From an uncultured Lachnospiraceae bacterium (GTDB lineage Bacteria > Bacillota > Clostridia > Lachnospirales > Lachnospiraceae), in contig CANQBX010000033.1 in assembly GCA_947589095.1 (NCBI GenBank), positions 1-40,009 on the forward strand: a stretch of DNA of 40,009 bases, given 5' to 3'. How positions within the stretch are numbered: position 1 is the first letter of the stretch; the number at the start of each line of letters is the position of its first letter. The translations under genes and the position numbers were made by a program. Shown here piece by piece: positions 33,550 through 40,009 of this stretch. The notes beneath the pieces were generated by a model. It was not told the DNA's origin, made no database searches, and saw only the letters and a program-made list of their open reading frames with translations.

Positions 33550-36498
33550 CTATTCTAACGGCAGGCCGAACTCGTTCCGCTTCTTGACGATCTCTTCATC
33601 AATGGTAATCGCGTAATCCAGGATCGTCTCCCTGGGATCCTCCTTCTCATTGATGACCTTGCGGATGGCGTTGGTGATGTGGCGTCCCGTATAGTATCCG
33701 CCGGGCACCTCCCGGATGCCCTTTGTCTGCGCCCACTGCTCTGTCAGGACTTCGATGTCATCCGCGCTCCAGGACAGCTGGTTGAACGCGTCGTAATTGG
33801 CGGTGGCGTACCGGGCGGAGGATCCGAGCAATGCCTCCAGTTCCCGTCCGAAGCGGACCTGGGTGTCGGCGTCTGCCCACCATTTCATAAACTCCCAGGA
33901 GTTATTGCGCAGCGCGTCGTTCTCCGTCTTGATCATCATTGTCGCGCTGCCGGTGATGAAATCCGACCGGTCGATGTAGGTGCTTCCGTCCGCGGCCGTC
34001 TTCTCCGTACCCGGTATCAGCGTGAAGTCCCAGAGTCCCCGGATCTCCGGAGCGGAAACCGTCAGCGTGTTGTAGATCGTATAGTTGGTGATGCCGATGG
34101 GCATCTCGCCGGAACGGAACCGGCTGACGAAATCGTAGATCGTCGGAATGCCGTAATCCGTGAAATACTTGGTGTATTCCGCGAAAGCTTCCACCGCGCT
34201 GTCGTCATTTACCGTAGTTTTCGTTCCCGCTTCATTATAAAGATCCCCGCCGTTCTGGAACAGAAGGCTGAAATACATGGTCAGATCCGGCGTATTGGAC
34301 GCGACGCTGGTGCTGGCGCTGGCAGAGCCGCTGCTGCCCGCCGCCGTGGGGATGCCCACGCTTAAGTTGTTGCCCTGGATCGTCGGAAGCATCTCGATCA
34401 GCTCCTGCCAGGTCTGAGGCGGTTCCAGTCCCAGTTCCTGAAGCACATCCTCGCGGTAGAACATGACGTTGAACTGCTGGGTCTCCGGGATTGCGTAGAT
34501 CTGATCGTCCAGACGGTACTGCTCATAGGAGCTCTCCGTATAGGAAGAAAGCACGTCTTTCAGATCGGGGAACTGGCTCAGATCCTCCACCGCTCCGCGC
34601 AGCGCGTAATTGACAGGCTGGTCGGCGCCTACGGAAAGCACCACGTTGGGGCCCCTTCCGGCCACGACGGCGCTTAAGAGCGCGTCCGCCGCCACGATCT
34701 CCACGTTGACCTTAATACCGGTCTCGGGAGTGAAGGTATCGTCCACCATGGTCTTAAGGATGGTGCCCTGGTCACGTCCGGTCAGGACCCACACCTTGAC
34801 CACTTCGTCGCCGTCCGCGTACACATCGCCGACCGCGTCGTAGTCTACGATGAAGGAAGCGCCGAAGGATTTGATCTCATGCAGAGCCTGCATCAGGAAA
34901 TTGGCCTTATCCTTCTCCACCTTCCCTTCCGTGCCGCTGACCACCAGATAGTCGATATCCAGCTTGGTCTCGCTCATGGAAAGGAGCGCGGTGCCGAGGG
35001 CGGTGATATTGTCCTTAAATGTCGTAAATTCCACCGTGATCTTGTTGGGCTGCTCCACAAACCGCTCCAACTGCTGGGCCAGAGTCTGGGCCGTGGCGAT
35101 CCGATCCGCCTTCTGTCCGGAATAGGCCACCATATCGTCCACGATCTTATAAAGACGCTTGGACTCCAATGACATGGCGTCGATGATCTCCGGATAGACC
35201 TGATGGATGTTATAGTCGCGGTACTGGTCCGGATTGGCGCCCGTGTAGATCAGGATCCGGCGGTAGATCTGGTTCAGACGGAAGGTGGAATCCTCCAGCG
35301 CCTCCAGGATGCTGCCCATGCTGCCCAGGGTCGCTTCCAGGCGGATCGTATGCTCTCCCGCGTCCAGATAGATATCGTAGGGTACGCCCGCATCGTCCGC
35401 CAGGGTCAGGCAGTCCCAGTCGTTCGCGTACTCGAAGGAGACTTCTTTCAGTTCCTCAAAGGGAACCTCTCCGTCTATGTACACCATGCGGCTGGACACG
35501 CTGCCGCGCGCGTAATTCTGACGGCCCTTGATCGTGATATTGTAATATCCGTTCTCCGGAACCGTGAATTTCCACTCGATCCACTGTCCGGCGCTGCTCC
35601 AGGCCTCGCCGCCCACATAGTTGAGCACGGTCCGCATCACGGTGTTCGGCTCCGTCGTAGGGGAAGAACGGTCGTATTTGGCGTAAAGGGAAGATTCAGA
35701 ACGGAAGGTAGACGTCTCGCCCTGGACCTTCTCCACATAGCCGAGGCCTTCTCCGGAAGCTGCCCTGCCGGCGTTGGCCGCCTTATACTGCTCGTAGGTA
35801 ATGGGCTGCTCCACGGCCGCCAGCGTCAGCCTGCGCAGTACCACGGGCTCATTCTCGGCTTTCAGGGTCAGGGTGTTGTCTCCCTTCTCAAAATAGAACC
35901 GGTAGGGTTCGGTCACATAGCCCATATCGTCGCGGCAGTAAGCGCTCTGCCACTCATACTCTTCCACCTGGGTTGGGCGGATCTCATTGCCCTGATTATC
36001 CACCTTCACCGGGCCGCCGTCCTTCCAGATCCGCAGGAAGGTAACGTTGGCGGCTTTCTCAAAGGGAAGCTCATCATTGATATACACGGAACGCTCGATC
36101 GGAACGCCTCTGGACTCCACCGTCATGTACTCCAGATAAAGGTTATAGAAACCGGCTTCCGGCACGTTCACATTCCAGGTCACCGTGGAGGCTGGGCCCG
36201 TATACAGGACCTGGGCTTCTCCCGCGTAGTCCGTCTGCACTTCCACGTCCTCGCCGGATACATAGCCCGCCAGATCCACGTCCACGCTCTGGGACGGGAC
36301 CGCCGCGTCCGGATGCGCCTGCAGATAGAGGGTATAGGTTCCCTCCCTTACGGCTCCTTCCACGTCGGTGGTCAGATCGTATCCCTCGTATTTCTCATGG
36401 AAATCCACTTCCCGAAAGAGACCTGGAATCAGGATAAGTCCAAGGACCACGACTATGACGCCAGCTGCAATAAGCAACTTTTTAACAGAATCTTTCAT
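33550..36498 (-). CDS. Membrane-anchored solute-binding protein with two CBM-like modules
   Basis: A 982-residue protein from the ATG at 36498, placed right after a perfect GGAGGTGAT site; an ATG four codons earlier overlaps that site and is unlikely. An N-terminal transmembrane anchor with no lipobox (about 8-28) is followed by two related beta-sandwich modules (about 86-228 and 258-391) sharing ERSVYINDELPFE and SRMVYIDGEVPFE, a helical linker, then a binding-protein domain of about 400 residues (from about 590) with ALRGAVEDLSQFPDLKDVL and FSLLFQNGGDLYNEAG. Ordinary sugar-binding lipoproteins have about 430-550 residues, so roughly 500 are extra. The modules probably bind carbohydrate at the surface. 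First gene of the operon. Confidence 0.82.
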   Translation of the reverse strand: MKDSVKKLLIAAGVIVVVLGLILIPGLFREVDFHEKYEGYDLTTDVEGAVREGTYTLYLQAHPDAAVPSQSVDVDLAGYVSGEDVEVQTDYAGEAQVLYTGPASTVTWNVNVPEAGFYNLYLEYMTVESRGVPIERSVYINDELPFEKAANVTFLRIWKDGGPVKVDNQGNEIRPTQVEEYEWQSAYCRDDMGYVTEPYRFYFEKGDNTLTLKAENEPVVLRRLTLAAVEQPITYEQYKAANAGRAASGEGLGYVEKVQGETSTFRSESSLYAKYDRSSPTTEPNTVMRTVLNYVGGEAWSSAGQWIEWKFTVPENGYYNITIKGRQNYARGSVSSRMVYIDGEVPFEELKEVSFEYANDWDCLTLADDAGVPYDIYLDAGEHTIRLEATLGSMGSILEALEDSTFRLNQIYRRILIYTGANPDQYRDYNIHQVYPEIIDAMSLESKRLYKIVDDMVAYSGQKADRIATAQTLAQQLERFVEQPNKITVEFTTFKDNITALGTALLSMSETKLDIDYLVVSGTEGKVEKDKANFLMQALHEIKSFGASFIVDYDAVGDVYADGDEVVKVWVLTGRDQGTILKTMVDDTFTPETGIKVNVEIVAADALLSAVVAGRGPNVVLSVGADQPVNYALRGAVEDLSQFPDLKDVLSSYTESSYEQYRLDDQIYAIPETQQFNVMFYREDVLQELGLEPPQTWQELIEMLPTIQGNNLSVGIPTAAGSSGSASASTSVASNTPDLTMYFSLLFQNGGDLYNEAGTKTTVNDDSAVEAFAEYTKYFTDYGIPTIYDFVSRFRSGEMPIGITNYTIYNTLTVSAPEIRGLWDFTLIPGTEKTAADGSTYIDRSDFITGSATMMIKTENDALRNNSWEFMKWWADADTQVRFGRELEALLGSSARYATANYDAFNQLSWSADDIEVLTEQWAQTKGIREVPGGYYTGRHITNAIRKVINEKEDPRETILDYAITIDEEIVKKRNEFGLPLE

Positions 36499-36522
36499 AA
36501 TCACCTCCATGGTTTATTGACC

Positions 36523-36571
36523 CAATTGAACAGTTTGAACAACCTGCAGCGCATGCAGGTCCCTTCAATTG
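36523..36571 (-). promoter_or_regulatory. Nested inverted repeats at the operon start
   Basis: Outer arms CAATTGAA (36523-36530) and TTCAATTG (36564-36571) enclose inner arms ACCTGCA (36542-36548) and TGCAGGT (36554-36560). The predicted transcript start is near 36575, so the structure occupies about the first 50 bases of the mRNA, ending just upstream of the ribosome site. It could be a 5' protective stem, an RNA switch or an operator. Confidence 0.6.
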
Positions 36572-36581
36572 TAGAATATGT

Positions 36582-36609
36582 TTTATTTTATCATACTGCT
36601 TTCTGTCAA
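36582..36609 (-). promoter_or_regulatory. Promoter of the nine-gene importer operon
   Basis: Minus-strand -35 TTGACA (36604-36609, perfect), 16-base spacer, -10 AATAAA (36582-36587, 4 of 6). The predicted start is near 36575. The weak -10 beside a perfect -35 suggests dependence on an activator. Confidence 0.55.
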
Positions 36610-36649
36610 ACTACTCGATTATTGCTAAACTCTCCCCACATCTTGCTCA

Positions 36650-36698
36650 TTTTCGCGAAAAAACGCATATTCATGCAGCTTTGGAGGCGATTATGCAG
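36650..36698. promoter_or_regulatory. Upstream operator candidates
   Basis: A 12-base perfect palindrome TTTTCGCGAAAA (36650-36661) is centred about 80 bases before the predicted start. Two ATGCAG direct repeats (36673-36678 and 36693-36698) lie exactly 20 bases apart, a spacing common for AraC-type sites. The rest of the gap 36499-36772 holds the promoter, leader and terminator listed separately. Confidence 0.35.
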
Positions 36699-36717
36699 GG
36701 AAAAAATGATATAAATT

Positions 36718-36745
36718 AAAAAAGCACAGACCGTGTGATCTGTGC
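36718..36745 (-). terminator. Intrinsic terminator of the GH43-GH10 unit
   Basis: Perfect 7-base arms (36724-36730 and 36739-36745, GCACAGA/TCTGTGC) with an 8-base loop, followed on the minus strand by six T (36718-36723). It begins 27 bases after the GH10 stop. The clearest intrinsic terminator in the window. Confidence 0.9.
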
Positions 36746-36772
36746 CTTCCTGTGTCATTTTTTCTATCTGTC

Positions 36773-38410
36773 TTATTTGCGCCTGCGGAGATTACGGATT
36801 ATAAACGCTCCGAACAATACGTAAATAAGAAGCGAGAGTATCGTCCCCGCGAGCTGGCCGACCCGCGCGGCTTCCTCTTCCGTGTCAACGATATTATCCG
36901 CTTCCGGCGCTTCGGACGCAGCCGGGGGTTCTGCCGTCTCGCCCGCCGCCGTCAAGGTCTCTATCCCGGCTTCCGTCTCAGCCTCTGTCTCTGCCTCTGT
37001 TTCTTCCTCAGCCACGGTCTCTGCCTCGGTTTCTGCCTCCGCCTCAACCTCCTTCAGCTTCCCTTCCGAAGTCAGCCGCGACGCGTCCGCGAAGACCCAG
37101 AACGAAGGCTTGGGCTCGTAATTATCATCGAACAGAAGCGGGCACTGGGGCTTGACCTTGCTGCTTCCGCCGCCCACGGTGGAACGTCCCTGCAGCCATG
37201 AATATTTGTCCACCACGCCCCAGAACGTGATGCCGCCCACGGTTACGCCGGGCTTGTCCGCCGCCTTCTTAAGCAAGTTGTAGAGCAGGCGGTAGCGGGC
37301 CGCGTGGCGGGCGTATTCGTCTTCTCTCGTGGCGTCCGTGCCGTCATAGCTGTCGCTGGACTGCAGATCAAACTCCGTGATCTGCACCTTACCCACGACT
37401 TCGCAGTAGGTCTCGATCGCCAGGGAGAAGGCGTCGAACGCGGGATCTGTAAGGCTGTAATGTCCCTGCATCCCCATAGCGTCGATCCGGGTGCCCTCTC
37501 CCGGCGCGCCTTCCTCCGCCTTCACCGCCTTCAGAAGTTCCTTGATCCCCACCCGCTTGATATCATTGCACTCGCCGTAATCGTTATAGTACAGTTCCAC
37601 CGAGGCCGGCGCGTACTGGTTGGCGTAGCGGAACGCGTTGATAATATACTCGTTGCTCTGGTACACATGCCACCAGCTGGAATTGCTGCCGTGGGTATCC
37701 TGGGACAGATCCTCGTTCGGATCCTCCGCGTCGGTCCGGTAAGTATTGCCGCTGACAGCCTCGTTCACCACGTCCCAGCCGTAGAACATCCCTGCATAAG
37801 GGCTGTCTTCTCCCGTGAAATGCGTCAGCACCGTCTTAATGTACCATTTCTGGCGCTTATCCATGGTCTCCTTGTCCACATAAGGCTTCGTCTTGTCGTA
37901 ATCCTCGTGGAAGAACCACTCCGGCGTCTGGCTGTGCCATACCAGCACATGGCCCCGCACCAGGATCGTCCGGTCCGGATTCTCATCGTTCCAGGCCTTC
38001 ACCTTGTCAAGCATCCGCTCCACCCGGCTGAAATCCATCACCGGCACCGTGATCATTTCTCCGTCCAGTTCCTCCTCCTTCGTGCCGGGACATCTGCCGT
38101 TGCTGTAGCCGAACAGCGCGTCCGGCTTCAGCTCGTTGCCGAAGGTAACGGTGCTGAAATGAGTGGTCACCAGATCCCACAGCTTCGGATCGTTCATCTC
38201 CCCTTCCGTGATCCCCGCTCCGAAGATCGGGCAAAGCTCCTCTCCTACCACGTCCCGCAGGATCGGGAGCGTTCCGCCGTCATTCTGGCTCATCTCCGCC
38301 GCCTCCGCTTTCTTTATAAATGGATTGCCTGCCATGACGCCGCAGGCGGTCACGACCGCCAGCGCGCCGGCGCATATTCTGTAACTCCGTTTTGCGTTTT
38401 TTCTGCGCAT
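36773..38410 (-). CDS. Cell-surface GH10 endo-1,4-beta-xylanase, membrane-anchored
   Basis: A 545-residue xylanase. Signal peptide about 1-38 (ends AEAAEM), then a GH10 barrel (about 55-445). Acid/base Glu217 in GWDVVNEAVSG, nucleophile Glu346 in VQITEFDLQ, and GHVLVWHSQTPEWF and TFWGVVDKYSWL are all standard GH10 signatures. After the barrel comes a Glu/Ala/Thr stalk (about 455-505) and a transmembrane helix with basic tail (about 518-545), so the enzyme stays on the membrane instead of using a sortase motif, dockerin or binding module. It should cut xylan backbones outside the cell and feed oligosaccharides to the importers. The start at 38410 has a GAGGAGG site. It is 74 bases after the GH43 gene. 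Confidence 0.95.
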   Translation of the reverse strand: MRRKNAKRSYRICAGALAVVTACGVMAGNPFIKKAEAAEMSQNDGGTLPILRDVVGEELCPIFGAGITEGEMNDPKLWDLVTTHFSTVTFGNELKPDALFGYSNGRCPGTKEEELDGEMITVPVMDFSRVERMLDKVKAWNDENPDRTILVRGHVLVWHSQTPEWFFHEDYDKTKPYVDKETMDKRQKWYIKTVLTHFTGEDSPYAGMFYGWDVVNEAVSGNTYRTDAEDPNEDLSQDTHGSNSSWWHVYQSNEYIINAFRYANQYAPASVELYYNDYGECNDIKRVGIKELLKAVKAEEGAPGEGTRIDAMGMQGHYSLTDPAFDAFSLAIETYCEVVGKVQITEFDLQSSDSYDGTDATREDEYARHAARYRLLYNLLKKAADKPGVTVGGITFWGVVDKYSWLQGRSTVGGGSSKVKPQCPLLFDDNYEPKPSFWVFADASRLTSEGKLKEVEAEAETEAETVAEEETEAETEAETEAGIETLTAAGETAEPPAASEAPEADNIVDTEEEAARVGQLAGTILSLLIYVLFGAFIIRNLRRRK

Positions 38411-38484
38411 GTCCCCTCATCCTCCTCTTCATTTATAAAACTCCGACATTCCTGCCGGCAACCGCTCCAACCACAGATACTGCC

Positions 38485-39885
38485 CTACTCCAGCCAAAAC
38501 GACCGCAGATGCAGATTCCCGCCGCCCCGGTATGTCAGGTAAATGGCCTGCACGCCGTCCGGCACCTTCACAGGGACGCCGTATTCCTCCCATACATTGG
38601 AGTTCACCACCGGGATCTCCGCCAGAACCTGGCCGTCCCAGGCGGTCCGCACCTCGAATGTGCCGTCCCCATAGCCTCTGACCGCGATCCCGATCTCCTT
38701 CACGCCCCGGCAGTCGAAATATTTGAATCCCATCGTCGCCGAGTTCTGGATATTGCCGATATAGCCCGGCTCCTCGTCCCCGTCCCGGCCGTCCTGCATC
38801 ACCTTCGGGAAGCGGTCGCCGCCTACATAGGCGGACGGCGTGTCCGTAAACAGGTTGCAGACGATATAGGCCGGATATTCTCCCTTTCCTTCAAGAGGGC
38901 CTCCGTTCAGTCCGCAGGAGGTGACCTCCGCCTGCGGGATGCTTCCGTCCGGAAGGATCGTCAGCTTCTCCGCGCAGCCCTGCCGGCTGTACCAGGTGCC
39001 GTTGGTGTGGCGGTGATAGAAAATATACCACTCGCCGCCGATCTCCACCATGCTTCCATGGTTATTGGCCCCGTAAGCCGCCGGCATGTCAGCCGGTTTG
39101 TAGCTGTCAATATACAGGTCGCAGTTGCTGACCAGCACGCCGCCGTAGGTGAAGCCGCGGGTCGGTTCTTTGCTGACCGCATAGCACAGCTCGTGCATCA
39201 CGACCGAAGAATAGATGAAATAATAGGTATCTCCCCGCTTCCGGATCGACGGCGCCTCGAAGAATTCATGGCCCTCAAACCCGGTGCCCGCGCCGTACTC
39301 GCATCCGGGCGCCACAAATACCGGCGCTTCCGCGACCGTCACCATGTCCGGCTTCAGCACCGTGACCATGGCGCCAGTCCTGGACTTGTCTCCCCGCCCG
39401 CAGAAGCCGGTATACAGATAGGTCTTCTCCCCTTCCGTCAGCACGCCGGGATCGAACTGAGGCTCGTCGCCTTCCCGCTCACCGAGGCGCGTTCCATCCT
39501 CATAATGGACGTACCCGCAGAACTCATACCGGCCCGCCGGCGTGTCGCAGACCGCCACGGAAACGACCGATACCTTGTCCAGCACATAGTACAGATAATA
39601 CCTGCCGTCAGGCCCAATCGTCACATCCGGCGCGTACAGGCACATTTTCCCGTCCTTATTCAGCGGGTCCTCATTGCGCGGATAGATCACGCCCTCATAT
39701 CTCCAGTCTGAAAGGTCGTTCACCGGCGCGGACCAGCAGACGTAATCTCCCATGCAGAACACATATCCGTTGTAGAAATCGTGGGAGCCGTACACATAGA
39801 CCCGGTCTCCGAAGACATAAGGCTCTCCGTCCGGTATATATTCCCAGGACGGAAGATACGGGTTAAATGCCTGTTTCTTCTTCAT
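38485..39885 (-). CDS. GH43 glycosidase with C-terminal beta-sandwich module
   Basis: A 466-residue protein from the ATG at 39885, which has AAGGAG 9 bases upstream; in-frame ATGs at 39891 and 39915 are less well placed. The N-terminal propeller shows NPYLPSWEYIPDGEP with probable base Asp19, FDPGVL with Asp145, and FFEAPSI with general acid Glu210. The C-terminal 120 residues look like a CBM6-type sandwich (EIGIAVRGYGDGTFEVR, YLTYRGGGNLHLRSFWLE). There is no signal peptide, so it is probably cytoplasmic. Likely activity is beta-xylosidase or alpha-L-arabinofuranosidase. It shares little beyond the fold with the two GH43 genes at 5377-9411. First gene of the unit with GH10. Confidence 0.9.
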   Translation of the reverse strand: MKKKQAFNPYLPSWEYIPDGEPYVFGDRVYVYGSHDFYNGYVFCMGDYVCWSAPVNDLSDWRYEGVIYPRNEDPLNKDGKMCLYAPDVTIGPDGRYYLYYVLDKVSVVSVAVCDTPAGRYEFCGYVHYEDGTRLGEREGDEPQFDPGVLTEGEKTYLYTGFCGRGDKSRTGAMVTVLKPDMVTVAEAPVFVAPGCEYGAGTGFEGHEFFEAPSIRKRGDTYYFIYSSVVMHELCYAVSKEPTRGFTYGGVLVSNCDLYIDSYKPADMPAAYGANNHGSMVEIGGEWYIFYHRHTNGTWYSRQGCAEKLTILPDGSIPQAEVTSCGLNGGPLEGKGEYPAYIVCNLFTDTPSAYVGGDRFPKVMQDGRDGDEEPGYIGNIQNSATMGFKYFDCRGVKEIGIAVRGYGDGTFEVRTAWDGQVLAEIPVVNSNVWEEYGVPVKVPDGVQAIYLTYRGGGNLHLRSFWLE

Positions 39886-39905
39886 TGCCATTCTCTCCTT
39901 TTTTC

Positions 39906-39926
39906 TTCCCGCCACGCGGGGCGGAA
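39906..39926 (-). promoter_or_regulatory. Leader hairpin before the GH43 ribosome site
   Basis: Minus-strand TTCCGCC (39920-39926) pairs with GGCGGGAA (39906-39913) and ends about 6 bases before AAGGAG. It could modulate translation or mark a cleaved 5' end. Short, so low weight. Confidence 0.35.
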
Positions 39927-39951
39927 CAGATCATTTACTCAAACTTCCCAT

Positions 39952-39979
39952 ATTAAAAATGGGGTTCGCACCTTGAAAA
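39952..39979 (-). promoter_or_regulatory. Probable promoter of the GH43-GH10 unit
   Basis: Minus-strand -10 TTTAAT (39952-39957, 5 of 6), 16-base spacer, -35 TTTTCA (39974-39979, 4 of 6). An inverted repeat CCCAT/ATGGG (39947-39951 and 39959-39963) straddles the -10 and could be an operator. The remaining 30 bases to the window edge show no gene. Confidence 0.4.
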
Positions 39980-40009
39980 ATCAATACTTTAGCTCATAAA
40001 AAAGCATCA

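Overview
The window reads as a chromosomal segment of a GC-rich, Gram-positive, gut-type Clostridia, most likely Lachnospiraceae. This is inferred from strong AGGAGG-type ribosome sites, lipoprotein signal peptides, sugar importers with no ATPase gene of their own, U32-like and DUF5696-type proteins, and the gene content. No rRNA, tRNA, CRISPR array or transposase was seen. Every gene I can support lies on the minus strand, so transcription runs from high to low coordinates. The long plus-strand open frames are antisense shadows.

Right end (39885 to 36773): a GH43 glycosidase and a membrane-anchored GH10 xylanase form a pair closed by a clear intrinsic terminator at 36718-36745. Next (36498 to 23251) is a tightly packed nine-gene operon: a 982-residue membrane-anchored solute-binding protein with two carbohydrate-binding-like modules, a MalF/MalG-type permease pair, an NHL/TPR membrane protein, a Yip1-family membrane protein, a DUF5696-type membrane protein, a second permease pair and a second binding lipoprotein. 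The end of that last gene runs into an array of sixteen 15-bp repeats. No import ATPase is encoded here. The candidate for an undescribed system is the NHL/TPR, Yip1 and DUF5696 module held between two importers.

Middle (22707 to 12172): two overlapping paralogues related to the peptidase U32 family with their own promoter, then a MacB/LolCDE-like exporter made of two adaptor lipoproteins (one with two adaptor modules in tandem), a 1006-residue FtsX-type permease and two ATPases. One ATPase carries an AbrB/SpoVT-like tail. The exporter runs, with a 2-base gap, straight into a xylan-oligosaccharide cluster (12169 to 3021): GH8 reducing-end xylosidase, type-B carboxylesterase, two GH43 enzymes of shared architecture and a GH3 enzyme. 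None of these five has a signal peptide.

Left end: an aconitase-family (YbhJ-like) hydratase with a good promoter and a LysR-like operator, three tandem RNA hairpins, and the first 17 codons of citD (citrate lyase acyl carrier protein) leaving the window.

Working model (inference): the surface GH10 cuts arabinoxylan, the importers bind and take up oligosaccharides, and cytoplasmic GH8, GH43, GH3 and esterase enzymes finish them to pentoses. The exporter's cargo, the NHL/Yip1/DUF5696 module and the U32-like pair remain unexplained. No transcription factor gene is in the window.
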